The notes beneath the pieces are model-generated. The model made no database searches, was not told where the DNA came from, and was given only the letters and a program-made list of their open reading frames with translations. From NCBI RefSeq assembly GCF_027019125.1, contig NZ_JALUXE010000032.1, positions 56,873-120,872 on the forward strand: a DNA stretch of 64,000 bases. Reading direction: 5' to 3'. The position numbers and the translations under genes were made by a program. This document shows positions 27,034-36,290 of the stretch, piece by piece; the first letter of the stretch is position 1, and every line of letters begins with the position of its first letter. The DNA comes from Roseovarius sp. (lineage in GTDB: Bacteria > Pseudomonadota > Alphaproteobacteria > Rhodobacterales > Rhodobacteraceae).

Positions 27034-27633
27034 ATGGCTCATATCGACTATTATTTTTCGACCCTCTCCCCCTACGCCTATCTGGCGGGCGCGGGACTGG
27101 AGGAGACAGCGACACGTCATGGGGCCAGCATAACCTACAAACCGCTCGACATCATGGCGCTGTTTGCGCGCACGGGGGGCACGGCGCCTGCGGACCGGCA
27201 TCCGGCGCGCACCGCCTATCGCGCTCAGGAATTGCCGCGTCAGGCCAAGAAGCGCGGCATGGCGCTGACGCTCAAGCCTGCCTTCTGGCCCACCAATCCC
27301 GCGCCCTCGTCCTATGCCATCATCGCCGCGCAGGCGGCAGGGGGTGGTGATCTGGGGGGGCTGGTGCAATCCATCCTGCGCGCCTGCTGGGCCGAAGAGC
27401 GCAACATCGCCGAGGATGAGGTCATTCGCGATTGCCTGAAACGCGCCGGATTCGATCCCTCCCTGGCCGACAAGGGTCTTTTGAGCGGCGCGGAAACCTA
27501 TGCCTCCAATCTCGAAGAGGCGGTCGCGGCGGGCGTCTTTGGCGCGCCCTTCTACGTGGTGGACAGCGGTCAGAACTTCTGGGGTCAGGACCGGCTCGAG
27601 GATCTCGACCTGCATCTGGCGGGCAAACTCTGA
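27034..27633 (+). CDS. 2-Hydroxychromene-2-carboxylate isomerase-like (DsbA-fold) protein
   Basis: A 199-residue thioredoxin-fold protein of the HCCA isomerase/GST-kappa group. The N-terminus [15 protein letters not shown] carries a Ser where DsbA has CxxC, and the C-terminus has [21 protein letters not shown]. Relatives use glutathione to isomerise aromatic intermediates; the substrate here is unknown and no aromatic genes are near. An AAGGGA site lies 10 bases before ATG 27034. The next gene follows after 4 bases, so they share a transcript. Confidence 0.82.
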   Translation: MAHIDYYFSTLSPYAYLAGAGLEETATRHGASITYKPLDIMALFARTGGTAPADRHPARTAYRAQELPRQAKKRGMALTLKPAFWPTNPAPSSYAIIAAQAAGGGDLGGLVQSILRACWAEERNIAEDEVIRDCLKRAGFDPSLADKGLLSGAETYASNLEEAVAAGVFGAPFYVVDSGQNFWGQDRLEDLDLHLAGKL

Positions 27634-27637
27634 TCCC

Positions 27638-28450
27638 ATGCCAGCGGGGCTGAGGGGCGGGTTTCCGACCCATTGGACAGAGTTGGGCAGCGGGTCGCGC
27701 CGCGCCCTCGCGATTCACTGCTCGCTGTCGCATGGTGGCAGCTGGGGGCCTTTGGCGCGCGAACTGAGCGGCACGCTGCGGCTGACGGCGTTCGATCTGC
27801 CGGGGCATGGGCAGAGTGGGGCATGGGCGGGCGTGGGCGAAATCCAGGCGGTCAGCACCGCGATGGCGGCGGATTTTCTCGACACGCCCACGGATGTGAT
27901 CGGTCATTCCTTCGGGGCGACGGTGGCGTTGCGTCTGGCGGCGGAGCGCCCAGATCTGGTGCGCTCGCTGATCCTGTACGAGCCGGTGTTCTTTGCCGTG
28001 GCGCTGCACGATCAGCCCGGTTTACGCGCAGGACACGAGGCCGAGATGGCCGATTATGCGGCGGGCATGGCGGCGGGGGATTTCATGCGGGCCGCCGAAG
28101 GCTTCACCCGCGTCTGGGGCGACCGGCGGGGATGGACGGCGTTGCCCGAAGTGGCGCGCGCGGCGATGGCGGCGCAGATGCCGTTGATCGAGGCCGCAAC
28201 GGATGCGCTCTATGGCGATTCGGGCGGGATGTTGGCGAGTGGTGCCTTGGCGCGGATTGGCGTGCCGGTGGTATTGCTGGAAGGGAGCGAGTCCCCCGCG
28301 ATCATTGCCGCGATCAATGCGGGTCTGGCGGCGCGCCTCCCAGAGGTGCTGCGCGTGGTGGTGCAGGGCGCGGGGCACATGGGGCCGATCAGCCACGCGC
28401 GGGTGGTTGCAAAGGAGATTCGGGGATTTCTTGGGGAGATGCAGGATTGA
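27638..28450 (+). CDS. Alpha/beta-hydrolase
   Basis: A 270-residue alpha/beta-fold hydrolase: oxyanion region [11 protein letters not shown], the nucleophile elbow GHSFGAT, an acid region near LLEGSESP, and a histidine in [10 protein letters not shown]. It is probably a cytoplasmic esterase or a lactone or thioester hydrolase. It follows the HCCA-isomerase-like gene by 4 bases. The substrate cannot be read from sequence. Confidence 0.85.
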   Translation: MPAGLRGGFPTHWTELGSGSRRALAIHCSLSHGGSWGPLARELSGTLRLTAFDLPGHGQSGAWAGVGEIQAVSTAMAADFLDTPTDVIGHSFGATVALRLAAERPDLVRSLILYEPVFFAVALHDQPGLRAGHEAEMADYAAGMAAGDFMRAAEGFTRVWGDRRGWTALPEVARAAMAAQMPLIEAATDALYGDSGGMLASGALARIGVPVVLLEGSESPAIIAAINAGLAARLPEVLRVVVQGAGHMGPISHARVVAKEIRGFLGEMQD

Positions 28451-28502
28451 CACCTGGCATTGAATCGCGCGGCGGCGCTCCGCGCCCTGTGCCGCGCTGT
28501 GG

Positions 28503-31382
28503 CTAGATCAAATCACTGAGCGCCACAGCCTGACCCGGCGCATCGGCGAATTCGACCGCTTCGACATCGACCAGCACGACCGCGCCTTGCGGTCCCTCAA
28601 GGATCACCCGCGCGCCCTCGCGCCCGATCCCGTATGCGTCCCGCCCCCCCGGCAGGATTGCCAGATCGCGGCCTGCGCCACCGTGTATGCGGTCAGCGCC
28701 ACCGTGACCCAAGAAGGTATCATCGCCGGCACCGCCCAAGAGGATATCAGCCTTGGTCGTCCCTTCAAGGCGCGTGCCCTGCGGCCCGGCGGTGCGCGTC
28801 ACGCCCTGCAGGAACGCATCCGTTGGCCGCTCGGTATCCCACTGGGGCGCCACCGCATTTGCGCGCATCAGCGCGGCCCAGCGGGGGGTCGTGTCGTCGA
28901 GATGCCTGAGCGCGCCCCAACTGCCCCATTTCGAAGGGGCAGCCACATCGACGAACGCGTTGAAGAGCGTGCCGCCTGCCGCTGTCCACCCCTCCAGCAA
29001 TTCGTCATAGAGCGCGCCCATTTGCGGGCTGTAGTTGAAGCCCACAAAGAACTCTGTCAGCGCGTCATTCTCGACCGCAGCGCCCTGACCCACCACATGC
29101 GTGCCGCCCTCATACATCACCAGCCGCAGGCCGTTCCGGGCGGCCACACCGGCGTGATAGGGCAGGGTGTCGCGCAGCAAGTCGCCCAAAGAGCCCTGTC
29201 GCAGCGCCTCGGCGGCCAGATCATAGGCCAGATCATGGCGATCCGCCGCAAGATAGGTATCAGGGTCCGCGCCGGTCTCGGCCGCCTTGGCGCGGGCGAT
29301 GGCTGCGCTCGTGGCGATCCAGCCCAAGACGGTGTCTTGCTGATCCTCGCCGCCCAGTTCGTAGCCGAAATAGCCGGTGACGGCATAGGCATCAAAGCGA
29401 TCGACCGGAGGCGCGGTCAGGTGCCCGTGCTCAAGCGCAAGAGGGGCCATCAACAGCGGCTCTTCCAGCCCCGGCCAGCCGGTATGGGTGCCCACAACGA
29501 TCTGCAAGCGGTTTTCCTGCCCCGCGAACTCCGCGCGCCAGATGTCGGCCATTTGCGCCGCGCGCAGGCCCGCGAACTGCATCCAGGCGTCGTCGCCCGC
29601 GTCATCGCCCCAGAGCGCCAGCGCCTGATCGCGGACCCAAGCGGTCTGGGGAAACATGAAATTCCACAGCTCGTTGGAATATTCCACATGCGCCTTGAGG
29701 GCGGGGTCCAGATGGTCGCGCATATAGGTGGCAAAGGCGCGGATGTATCCGTCATCGGCCATATGCGGCATGTTCACCCAAGGGTCGGCCCCGATCTGGT
29801 TGGCGAGATCCGCCATCACCTCGACCGGCACGCCGCGCCAGACATAGGTGGCATCCTGCGGTAGGGGGCGATCCTGCCAAGTGACCTGCGGCGCGCCATT
29901 GGTGAACATCCAGTCCATGAAGCGGATCACGCGCAGGTCCGCCACCTTGTCGATCCAGAGCGGGTTGAAGACCACGCCAAGCTCATGCAGCGCCAATTGA
30001 TCCTCGCGCACCACCGTAATGTTGCGTAGCGGATCGGCGGGATCGGTTTCCAATAGGCTAAGCGCCACCGGGCCATCGCCCGGCGTCACATCGAAGCGCA
30101 CCTCGCGTTTGCCATAGTCATAGCGGACATTGTCGGCGCGCCCCACCACCCGGATCACGCCGGTGCCGGTGTAGCGCAGCACATAGCGGCCCCTCAGATG
30201 GGTGGCCCCCTCGGGCTGGTCCGTCAGGATGAACGCCTCCAGCGCCTTGGCCCCGTCGGGCAGCGCGAGCGGCCAGCCGTATTCGTCGAGATAGCCGCCC
30301 GCCAGAAGCGCCTCGGTCGAAAACGCGCCCCATTGAGCGGCGGTATGGCCGACCCAGGGGCGTGCGGTCTTCATCACATCCACGAAAGGATGCTGGCTCG
30401 ACCAGTCCGCGATGCCGTTCAGCCCCATGCCGAGGCTGGGGTTTGCGAGGCCTGCGCCGGGGGGCGTCATGGCCTCTGCGCTGGCCTCTTGCGCGGGGGG
30501 CGGCGCCGCCGCCGCGTCGCGCAGGCCAAGGGCCTGGGCGATTTCCTCGGTCAGGCGCGGGTAGAGGTCGCGCACCAGCGGGTGCAGGGTTTCGGGCAGA
30601 TCGAACCCCGCCGGGGCCGGACCCTCGAATAGCGCGGTATAGGTGACGAGGGCGGCCAGAAAATACTGCGTGGCCGTGCCGTGCGGCGCGTCATCGGAAT
30701 AGAGCGCCTCGACGGGGATTTCCTCCAAAAGGCCGGTTTGCAGGCCTGAGAGCACGGAGGACACCGGCAAAAGCGTGATCTCGACATCCGGCCGCGCGGC
30801 CTGCAACGCCGATACATAGGCGCGGAACCAGTCGTGATAATCGCTGAGCGCATAGCCATACCAGCGCCGCAGGTTGCGGTTCGAGGGGGGGAAGCCCCGG
30901 CTAAAGCTGCCCATGTCGGGCCAGCCTTCGTAAATCACGATGCGCGCGCCGGGCCACTCCGCCAGTGCACGGTCGATCACGTCGAGTGTCACCGACACCG
31001 GGCTGGCATTGGTGGGATTGTCGCCCTCGAAGGCTGCATCAGGCGATTGATATTGAATGAAATTCGCGGGTGTGATCAGCACGGTATCGGCGGCGCCGCG
31101 TCGCGCGCTCACGCCCTCGAAGGACCAGTTGGGTGCCACGCCCTGCGCCGCGAAATCCCGCAAGAATCCCCATTGCCCGGTGAGCGCCAGATCGCGCCCG
31201 CCCGCTCGCGCCAGACGCGCCAGCCAATGGGGCACATTGGTGGCCGGATCGTCGCTGAGGTGATGCACCAGCGAATTGCCAAAGACATGCACCGAGAGCG
31301 CCGCGCGATCGGCCTGCGCCGGGCCAGTGCCCAGAGCGCCCATGATGACAAGCGCCCCGATGAGGCCAATCAGATGTCGCAC
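28503..31382 (-). CDS. Large secreted glycoside-hydrolase-like protein with RTX repeats
   Basis: A 959-residue protein with a GTG start (31382; GGGGGA 7 bases before) and an apparent signal peptide (hydrophobic core, then GPAQAD). Residues 30-300 look SGNH-like (VHVFGNSLVHHL). From about 360 to 880 there is a domain with two clan-A glycosidase-like marks: an Asn-Glu pair in EYSNELWN (Glu571) and a late Glu in VMYEGGTH (Glu758). Residues 878-908 are calcium-binding RTX nonapeptides (GGAGDDTFLGHGGADRI). The combination suggests a secreted polysaccharide-active protein. The function is inferred; no fold search was possible. A Sec-type signal with RTX repeats is unusual. Confidence 0.7.
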   Translation of the reverse strand: MRHLIGLIGALVIMGALGTGPAQADRAALSVHVFGNSLVHHLSDDPATNVPHWLARLARAGGRDLALTGQWGFLRDFAAQGVAPNWSFEGVSARRGAADTVLITPANFIQYQSPDAAFEGDNPTNASPVSVTLDVIDRALAEWPGARIVIYEGWPDMGSFSRGFPPSNRNLRRWYGYALSDYHDWFRAYVSALQAARPDVEITLLPVSSVLSGLQTGLLEEIPVEALYSDDAPHGTATQYFLAALVTYTALFEGPAPAGFDLPETLHPLVRDLYPRLTEEIAQALGLRDAAAAPPPAQEASAEAMTPPGAGLANPSLGMGLNGIADWSSQHPFVDVMKTARPWVGHTAAQWGAFSTEALLAGGYLDEYGWPLALPDGAKALEAFILTDQPEGATHLRGRYVLRYTGTGVIRVVGRADNVRYDYGKREVRFDVTPGDGPVALSLLETDPADPLRNITVVREDQLALHELGVVFNPLWIDKVADLRVIRFMDWMFTNGAPQVTWQDRPLPQDATYVWRGVPVEVMADLANQIGADPWVNMPHMADDGYIRAFATYMRDHLDPALKAHVEYSNELWNFMFPQTAWVRDQALALWGDDAGDDAWMQFAGLRAAQMADIWRAEFAGQENRLQIVVGTHTGWPGLEEPLLMAPLALEHGHLTAPPVDRFDAYAVTGYFGYELGGEDQQDTVLGWIATSAAIARAKAAETGADPDTYLAADRHDLAYDLAAEALRQGSLGDLLRDTLPYHAGVAARNGLRLVMYEGGTHVVGQGAAVENDALTEFFVGFNYSPQMGALYDELLEGWTAAGGTLFNAFVDVAAPSKWGSWGALRHLDDTTPRWAALMRANAVAPQWDTERPTDAFLQGVTRTAGPQGTRLEGTTKADILLGGAGDDTFLGHGGADRIHGGAGRDLAILPGGRDAYGIGREGARVILEGPQGAVVLVDVEAVEFADAPGQAVALSDLI

Positions 31383-31548
31383 GGTTCGTTCCCCCTGTCT
31401 TTGCCCCAATATAGAGGCGGGGGGCGCGTCTTGCCACTCTCTGCGGTGGTATGGGGAAGGGGAGAAATTTTGAGTATTTGCACCAAGAAGAAGGCAAGGT
31501 TCTTCACTTCCTGCTTTGCCTGCGAAACGGGATCGGGCAAAAGAAGGC

Positions 31549-32049
31549 ATGACGCCCGACGATATGGTTCTTACCCCTCTTGGCCTGCGGTTTCGCGGGC
31601 GGCGCTATCCCTGCACCTTGGGGCGTGGCGGCGTGTCGGCGCGCAAGCGCGAGGGGGATGGGGCGACGCCGGAGGGCGAGCATCGCATCGTCGGCCTCTT
31701 GTATCGACCGGACCGCATGGCGCGACCCGCAGATTGGGCGGTGCCGATCCGGCCCGGTGATCTGTGGTCGGATGACGCGGGCGATGAGAATTACAACCTG
31801 ATGGTGCGCGCGCCCTATCCGCATAGCCACGAGGTGTTGCGCCGCGCCGATCCGCTCTATGATCTGGTGCTGATCACCGATTGGAACTGGCCGCAGGCGG
31901 TGCGGGGGCGCGGATCGTGCATCTTTGTTCACCGCTGGCGGCGGCCGGGCTATCCCACGGCCGGTTGTATCGGGCTGCGCCCTGACCATCTGCTGCGCAT
32001 CGCGCGTGAGATCACATATGGTGCGCGGTTGATTGTGCCGCCGCGCTGA
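31549..32049 (+). CDS. L,D-transpeptidase-like (YkuD) domain protein
   Basis: A 166-residue protein with the YkuD catalytic pattern: His in CIFVHRWRRPGYPTAGCIGLR and the nucleophilic Cys in TAGCIGL. Such domains form or break peptidoglycan 3-3 or lipoprotein links, but this cytoplasmic-looking member has no signal peptide, so it may belong to the family that lacks export or be mis-started. ATG 31549 was chosen; an in-frame ATG follows at 31564. It is convergent with the PEBP-like gene, with 3 bases between stops. Confidence 0.78.
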   Translation: MTPDDMVLTPLGLRFRGRRYPCTLGRGGVSARKREGDGATPEGEHRIVGLLYRPDRMARPADWAVPIRPGDLWSDDAGDENYNLMVRAPYPHSHEVLRRADPLYDLVLITDWNWPQAVRGRGSCIFVHRWRRPGYPTAGCIGLRPDHLLRIAREITYGARLIVPPR

Positions 32050-32052
32050 GAC

Positions 32053-32442
32053 CTATTCAGGATATTTACGCGTCGCGGTGGCGCGGGCCAGAACCTTTTT
32101 GTCGGCGCGCGCCGTGGCGGTCCAGTCATAGGTATGTACACCCCCCGGGGGGCAGGGGCTTTTGTATTTGAAGGCGCCGAACGGTAATTTTCCGTCACTT
32201 CCGATCTTCAGGCGGCCGCCGCCATGGTTGTAATTGGGCGCGTTGCGATCCTTGAGCCTGAATTCGATCCACGTGGTTCCTGCGGGAACGCCGCGCAGAA
32301 CAAAGGCGGGGCTGCCGACGGTATTGGGTCTGCCCGAGTTGCAGGATGGAATGTTGCCCCACTCAAAGGAAATCGTGAATTCTGCGGCGGCCGTGGTTGC
32401 GGACAGCGCGAGCGCGGCAAGGGAGAGGGAAAAAAGGCGCAT
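32053..32442 (-). CDS. Small secreted PEBP/YbhB-like protein
   Basis: A 129-residue protein with a signal peptide (hydrophobic core, TTAAAEF). The mature part shows segments of the PEBP fold: FVLRGVPAGTTWIEFRLKDRNAPNY, an HGGG-like ligand loop, and CPPGGVHTYDWTATA. It is shorter than typical YbhB (about 158 residues), so it may be a reduced member. The function is unknown; related proteins bind lipids or nucleotides. It is convergent with the YkuD gene. Confidence 0.65.
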   Translation of the reverse strand: MRLFSLSLAALALSATTAAAEFTISFEWGNIPSCNSGRPNTVGSPAFVLRGVPAGTTWIEFRLKDRNAPNYNHGGGRLKIGSDGKLPFGAFKYKSPCPPGGVHTYDWTATARADKKVLARATATRKYPE

Positions 32443-32522
32443 GGGAATTTCACTCCAGATGAATGACTATCTGAAATGCTAGACGAACTTGTCCGGTCTG
32501 GCAAATTTCCAATGCCCTTGTC

Positions 32523-33176
32523 TTAGCCGTAATCGCGTTCGCCAAAAATGGCCGAGCCCACGCGGACATGCGTGGCACCTTGGGCAATCGCGCGCTCGAA
32601 ATCGCCGCTCATGCCCATGGAGAGGCCCGAAAGCCCGTTGCGCGCCGCCATTTTCGCCAGAAGTGCGAAATGCAAGGAGGGTTCCTCTTCGACCGGGGGG
32701 ATGCACATCAGCCCCTTGATCGGCAGATCGAGCGCGTGGCATTCCGCCACGAAGCCGTCCACATCGCCGGGCAAAACGCCTGCCTTTTGCGGCTCTTCGC
32801 CGGTGTTGACCTGCACGAAGAGGTCGGGACAGTGCCCCATTTCCTGTGCCAGGCGCGCGATGGCCTGCGCGATCTTGGGGCGGTCGACGGAATGGATGGC
32901 CTGAAACATCTCCATTGCCTGTCGGGCCTTGTTGCTCTGCAGGGGGCCGATGAGGTGCAGGATGATGCCGGAATAGCACTCTTGAAAGGCGGGCCAGCGG
33001 CCGGCCGCCTCTTGCACGCGGTTCTCGCCAAAGATCCGGTGTCCCTGGTCGAGAACGCTGGCGACGCGGTCCTCTGGCTGCACCTTGGAGACGGCGATCA
33101 ATTCCACATCCCCCGGAGCGCGCCCTGCGGCGGCGCAGGCCTTGTCCATCCGTGCCCTGATTTCGCTCAGACCCAT
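32523..33176 (-). CDS. yggS: YggS-family PLP-binding protein
   Basis: Cytoplasmic PLP homeostasis protein (PLPBP) of 217 residues. The PLP lysine lies in LIAVSKVQP, followed by FGENRVQEA, HLIGPLQSNKA and MGMSGDFERAI, all family hallmarks. It controls free PLP and amino-acid balance. It is divergent from the DUF3576 lipoprotein gene, an order often seen in Rhodobacterales. Confidence 0.94.
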   Translation of the reverse strand: MGLSEIRARMDKACAAAGRAPGDVELIAVSKVQPEDRVASVLDQGHRIFGENRVQEAAGRWPAFQECYSGIILHLIGPLQSNKARQAMEMFQAIHSVDRPKIAQAIARLAQEMGHCPDLFVQVNTGEEPQKAGVLPGDVDGFVAECHALDLPIKGLMCIPPVEEEPSLHFALLAKMAARNGLSGLSMGMSGDFERAIAQGATHVRVGSAIFGERDYG

Positions 33177-33313
33177 GACCGTCCTCTTTCATTGCCTTGG
33201 CTCTTGCATGCCACAGGGGCCGCACCCGGCACAAGTGCGCGACAGACCGTCAAACGGCTTGCCCCTTGGCCCCGCCTTGGATAGTAGGGATGGAAACAAT
33301 CCCGGACGGTGCC

Positions 33314-33793
33314 ATGACCCCTTCGCGTTTCAAGATCCTCGGCCTGACGGCGGCCTGCCTCGTGCTTCTGAGCGGGTGCGGCGGTTTCAAGAACGCCACG
33401 CTCGATGAAGAGGCGATGCGCGTCAAGGGGGGGCGCGAGCGGCAGTCCTCGGCGGACGATGGCTCGATCCTCGATGCGTTTCGCGGGGCCAAGGACACGG
33501 TCAAGGTCAATCGCTTTCTCTGGACGGCGTCGCTTCAGGTTCTGGACTTCCTGCCGATCGAGGCGGCCGACCCCTTTACCGGCGTGATTTCAACAGGCTA
33601 TGGCACGCCGCCGGGCGGCGGACAGGCCTATCGCGCGACGATTCTGATCAGCGATCCGGCGCTGGACGCGCGGGCGCTCAATGTCGCGTTGCAGACCCGG
33701 GGTGGCCCGGTCGATGCCGCCACCGAGCGCGCCGTCGAGGATGCGATCCTCAACCGCGCGCGGCAATTGCGGATCAACGCGGCGAAGTTCTGA
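33314..33793 (+). CDS. DUF3576 lipoprotein
   Basis: A 159-residue lipoprotein: signal peptide with lipobox LSGC, then a DUF3576 domain (VNRFLWTASLQVLDFLPIEAADPFTGVISTGY; C-terminal AILNRARQLRI). The family is common in alphaproteobacteria next to leuS, but its function is unknown; a cell-envelope role is likely. I chose ATG 33314 as the start because the signal peptide begins there; an ATG at 33290 has no spaced ribosome site. Its last 20 bases overlap the convergent cation-transporter stop. Confidence 0.88.
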   Translation: MTPSRFKILGLTAACLVLLSGCGGFKNATLDEEAMRVKGGRERQSSADDGSILDAFRGAKDTVKVNRFLWTASLQVLDFLPIEAADPFTGVISTGYGTPPGGGQAYRATILISDPALDARALNVALQTRGGPVDAATERAVEDAILNRARQLRINAAKF

Positions 33794-34412
33794 GGCGCGC
33801 ATTCGGCTGGCGGCGCTCTTGCAACGCCTGTCGGATGATCTGCTGCGACGAATTGACGAAAAGTGCGGCCATGAGGCCTGCCACGATCACATCGGGCCAG
33901 CCCGTGCCCGTGCCCCAGACCGCAAGTGCAGCGAGCATCACCGCGACATTGCCGATGGCATCGTTGCGTGAACAGAGCCAGACCGAGCGGACATTGGCAT
34001 CGCCATCCTTGTAGCGCATGAGCAAAAGCACGCTCGCCACATTGGCACCCAGCGCCAGAACCCCGATGGCCCCCATGATCCCGGCCTCGGGCAGGCCCAG
34101 ATAGAACACCCGGTAGACCGTGCTGCCCAGCACCCAAAGCCCCATCGCCATGAGGCTGAGCCCCTTGAAAAGCGCCGCCGTGGCGCGCACGCGGAGGCTG
34201 GCACCGATCACGGCAAGCGAGAGCCCATAAGTCAGCGCATCGCCGAGAAAATCCAGGGCGTCGGCCTTGAGCGCCTGCGATTGTGCGGTCTGGCCGGCGA
34301 TCATTTCCACCGCGAACATGACCGCATTGATGGCGATCACCATCCACAGCCGCCGTTTGTAGGCGTCTGAAAGCCCGTCGAACCGGGCCTCATGGCCACA
34401 ACATCCCGCCAT
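33774..34412 (-). CDS. Cation diffusion facilitator-type transporter
   Basis: A 212-residue membrane protein of the CDF type with about six membrane helices. The N-terminus MAGCCGHEARFDG is Cys/His-rich and may bind the metal. AINAVMFAVEMIAG and DALDFLGDALTYG carry the helix-2 Asp pair, and SRNDAIGNVAVM is the helix-5 site. It lacks the long cytoplasmic domain of CzcD. ATG 34412 follows a strong AAGGAGG. It is divergent from its MerR regulator, so it likely exports zinc, cadmium, lead or cobalt; the metal is not certain. Confidence 0.88.
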   Translation of the reverse strand: MAGCCGHEARFDGLSDAYKRRLWMVIAINAVMFAVEMIAGQTAQSQALKADALDFLGDALTYGLSLAVIGASLRVRATAALFKGLSLMAMGLWVLGSTVYRVFYLGLPEAGIMGAIGVLALGANVASVLLLMRYKDGDANVRSVWLCSRNDAIGNVAVMLAALAVWGTGTGWPDVIVAGLMAALFVNSSQQIIRQALQERRQPNARLRTSPR

Positions 34413-34443
34413 GCCGCACCTCCTTTGCATTTGCGTCAGAGGC

Positions 34444-34474
34444 AATGTAATCTCTCTAGTCACTAGAGGTTCAA
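34444..34474 (-). promoter_or_regulatory. MerR-type promoter of the cation transporter
   Basis: On the minus strand, TTGAAC (34469-34474) and TACATT (34444-34449) are separated by 19 bases, and the spacer carries the perfect dyad CTCTAGT-G-ACTAGAG (34454-34468). A 19-base spacer with a central dyad is the mark of promoters activated by MerR-family regulators. Confidence 0.85.
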
Positions 34475-34486
34475 GAGGGTTTTGCG

Positions 34487-34939
34487 ATGTTTCTCTCGAT
34501 TGGCGACCTGGCCGTGCGCACGGGCGTCAAGGTGCCAACCATCCGCTACTACGAATCCCGTGGCCTGCTTGCGGCCCCGCTGCGCAGCGCGGGCAATCAG
34601 CGCCGCTATGGGCGCGCAGAGCTGGAGCGGCTGGGGTTTATCCGTCACGCCCGCGATCTGGGTTTTTCGCTCGAGGCGATTGCCGCGCTGATCGAGTTGC
34701 AGGATCATCCCGACCGCGCCTGCACGAGCGCCACCCGAATCGCACAAGACCAGCTTGGGGCCGTGCGGGAGAAGATCCGCCGGCTGCGCGCGCTCGAATC
34801 CGAGTTGGCGCGCATCGCGGAGGGGTGCACCGGCGATGGGGCCGCGCGTGATTGTTATGTGCTGGCCTCGCTGGCGGATCATGACCTCTGTACGCAGGAT
34901 CACCCGATCGAGGCCAAGTCCTCGACCCAAGTGAGCTGA
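34487..34939 (+). CDS. MerR-family metal-responsive regulator, ZntR/CadR type
   Basis: A 150-residue MerR protein: an N-terminal winged helix (FLSIGDLAVRTGVKVPTIRYYESRGLL), a long coiled-coil dimer helix, and a metal-binding C-terminus. The cysteines C79, C114 and C123 match the ZntR/CadR pattern for divalent zinc, cadmium or lead. It is divergent from the CDF transporter and probably controls it through the dyad promoter at 34444-34474. Its final 40 bases overlap the convergent glycosyltransferase gene. Confidence 0.9.
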   Translation: MFLSIGDLAVRTGVKVPTIRYYESRGLLAAPLRSAGNQRRYGRAELERLGFIRHARDLGFSLEAIAALIELQDHPDRACTSATRIAQDQLGAVREKIRRLRALESELARIAEGCTGDGAARDCYVLASLADHDLCTQDHPIEAKSSTQVS

Positions 34940-36141
34940 CGCGGCAGGCAGATGCTGCGCAGGTCATAGTGCGCGCGGATCAGGTCGCGGGCGTTTCGGC
35001 CCAGTCGTACCCGCTCGCCCTCATCCTCCAACAGCGCGCAAATCTCGTCCACAAGGGCCGTGCGGTCGAAGAAATCCACGAGCCGCCCGGTTTCGCCTTG
35101 GGTGATGACCTCGCGCACAGGTTCGGTATCGCCCGCGACAATCGCCGCCTCGCAGGACATCGCCTCCATCAGCGACCAACTGAGGACAAAGGGGTAGGTC
35201 AGGTAAACATGCACCCGGCTGACCTGCAAGAGGCGCAGGAATTGATCATAGGGAATGCGCCCGAGGAACCGTACCCGCGCCCAATCGGCATCCGAAATCT
35301 GACCGCGCACCTCGTCGATGAAAATCTGCTTCCATGTCTGCCCCCGGGGCGGGCGGGCGCCATAGCTTACCTCGTCCCCGCCCACGATCAGGACCGTGGC
35401 ATTGGGACGCTCGCGCAAGAGGCGCGGCAAGGCACGCATGAAGACGTGATAGCCGCGATACGGCTCGAGGTTGCGGTTGACGAAGGTGATCACCTCATCC
35501 GCACGGGTTACATCGCACAGGCCGTCGATGGTCAGGCGCACATCGGGCAGGGGGGCGGCCTGAATCGTGTCGATGCCATCGTGGCTGACCGTGATCCGGT
35601 CGCGGAACGGGCTGGGAAAGGTATCGGCCTGAAAGCGGGTCGGGCTGATCCCTGCATGTCCGGCCTCGAAGTGAAGATGGTTGTTGATGTTCTTCATCCG
35701 GATGCGCAGCGTTTCGGCCTCGGTGTTCTTGGCCGCGAATTCGGGATCGAAGTTGAGATGCGGATAACCTGCGAGGTGATACAGCTCGCAATAGAGGCCG
35801 AGTTTCGCATTGGGCCAGACATCGCGCAGGAAGAGCGATTCGCCCCATCCCGGATGCGCAAGGATAAGATCGGGCGTATAGCCCTGATCGCGCAGGGCCA
35901 CCGCCGCGCGCCAGCACGCTTCGCCACGCGTGACCTTGGTGTCGAGATCGACCAGCCATGGATGCAGGCTCTGCGCGTCGCGCTTGGGCAGGGCATAGGG
36001 GATGACCTGCACGCCCTGCCATTTCGTCGCCTCCTTGACCCGCAGGGTCAGGGCGACGCACTGATGCCCCTGACGTGCCAGAAGCGGCGCCAGATGTTTG
36101 TACTGGCCGGGGAAATTCTGATGGATGAAAAGGATTTTCAT
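34900..36141 (-). CDS. Glycosyltransferase, GT4-like
   Basis: A 413-residue GT-B fold enzyme. The N-terminus [26 protein letters not shown] and the C-terminal [27 protein letters not shown], with the EAxxxG/E-type donor motif, fit GT4 glycosyltransferases that use nucleotide sugars for cell-surface sugars. The acceptor is unknown. It stands alone and overlaps the MerR gene tail. It lies between DUF3576 and leuS, which are neighbours in relatives, so it may be part of an insertion. Confidence 0.85.
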   Translation of the reverse strand: MKILFIHQNFPGQYKHLAPLLARQGHQCVALTLRVKEATKWQGVQVIPYALPKRDAQSLHPWLVDLDTKVTRGEACWRAAVALRDQGYTPDLILAHPGWGESLFLRDVWPNAKLGLYCELYHLAGYPHLNFDPEFAAKNTEAETLRIRMKNINNHLHFEAGHAGISPTRFQADTFPSPFRDRITVSHDGIDTIQAAPLPDVRLTIDGLCDVTRADEVITFVNRNLEPYRGYHVFMRALPRLLRERPNATVLIVGGDEVSYGARPPRGQTWKQIFIDEVRGQISDADWARVRFLGRIPYDQFLRLLQVSRVHVYLTYPFVLSWSLMEAMSCEAAIVAGDTEPVREVITQGETGRLVDFFDRTALVDEICALLEDEGERVRLGRNARDLIRAHYDLRSICLPRQLTWVEDLASIG

Positions 36142-36290
36142 GGAAGTCCGAATGTCAGAGGTCAGGTGCGGTTATAATCGGGTGCTCTGCCCGCGCAAAC
36201 CCCTTGCATTTTTGCGCGCGCCCACTGGACCCGCGCGGCCCAACCGCCTATCACCGCCTGCAACAACCCTATCAGCAAGAGGTGCGCCCC

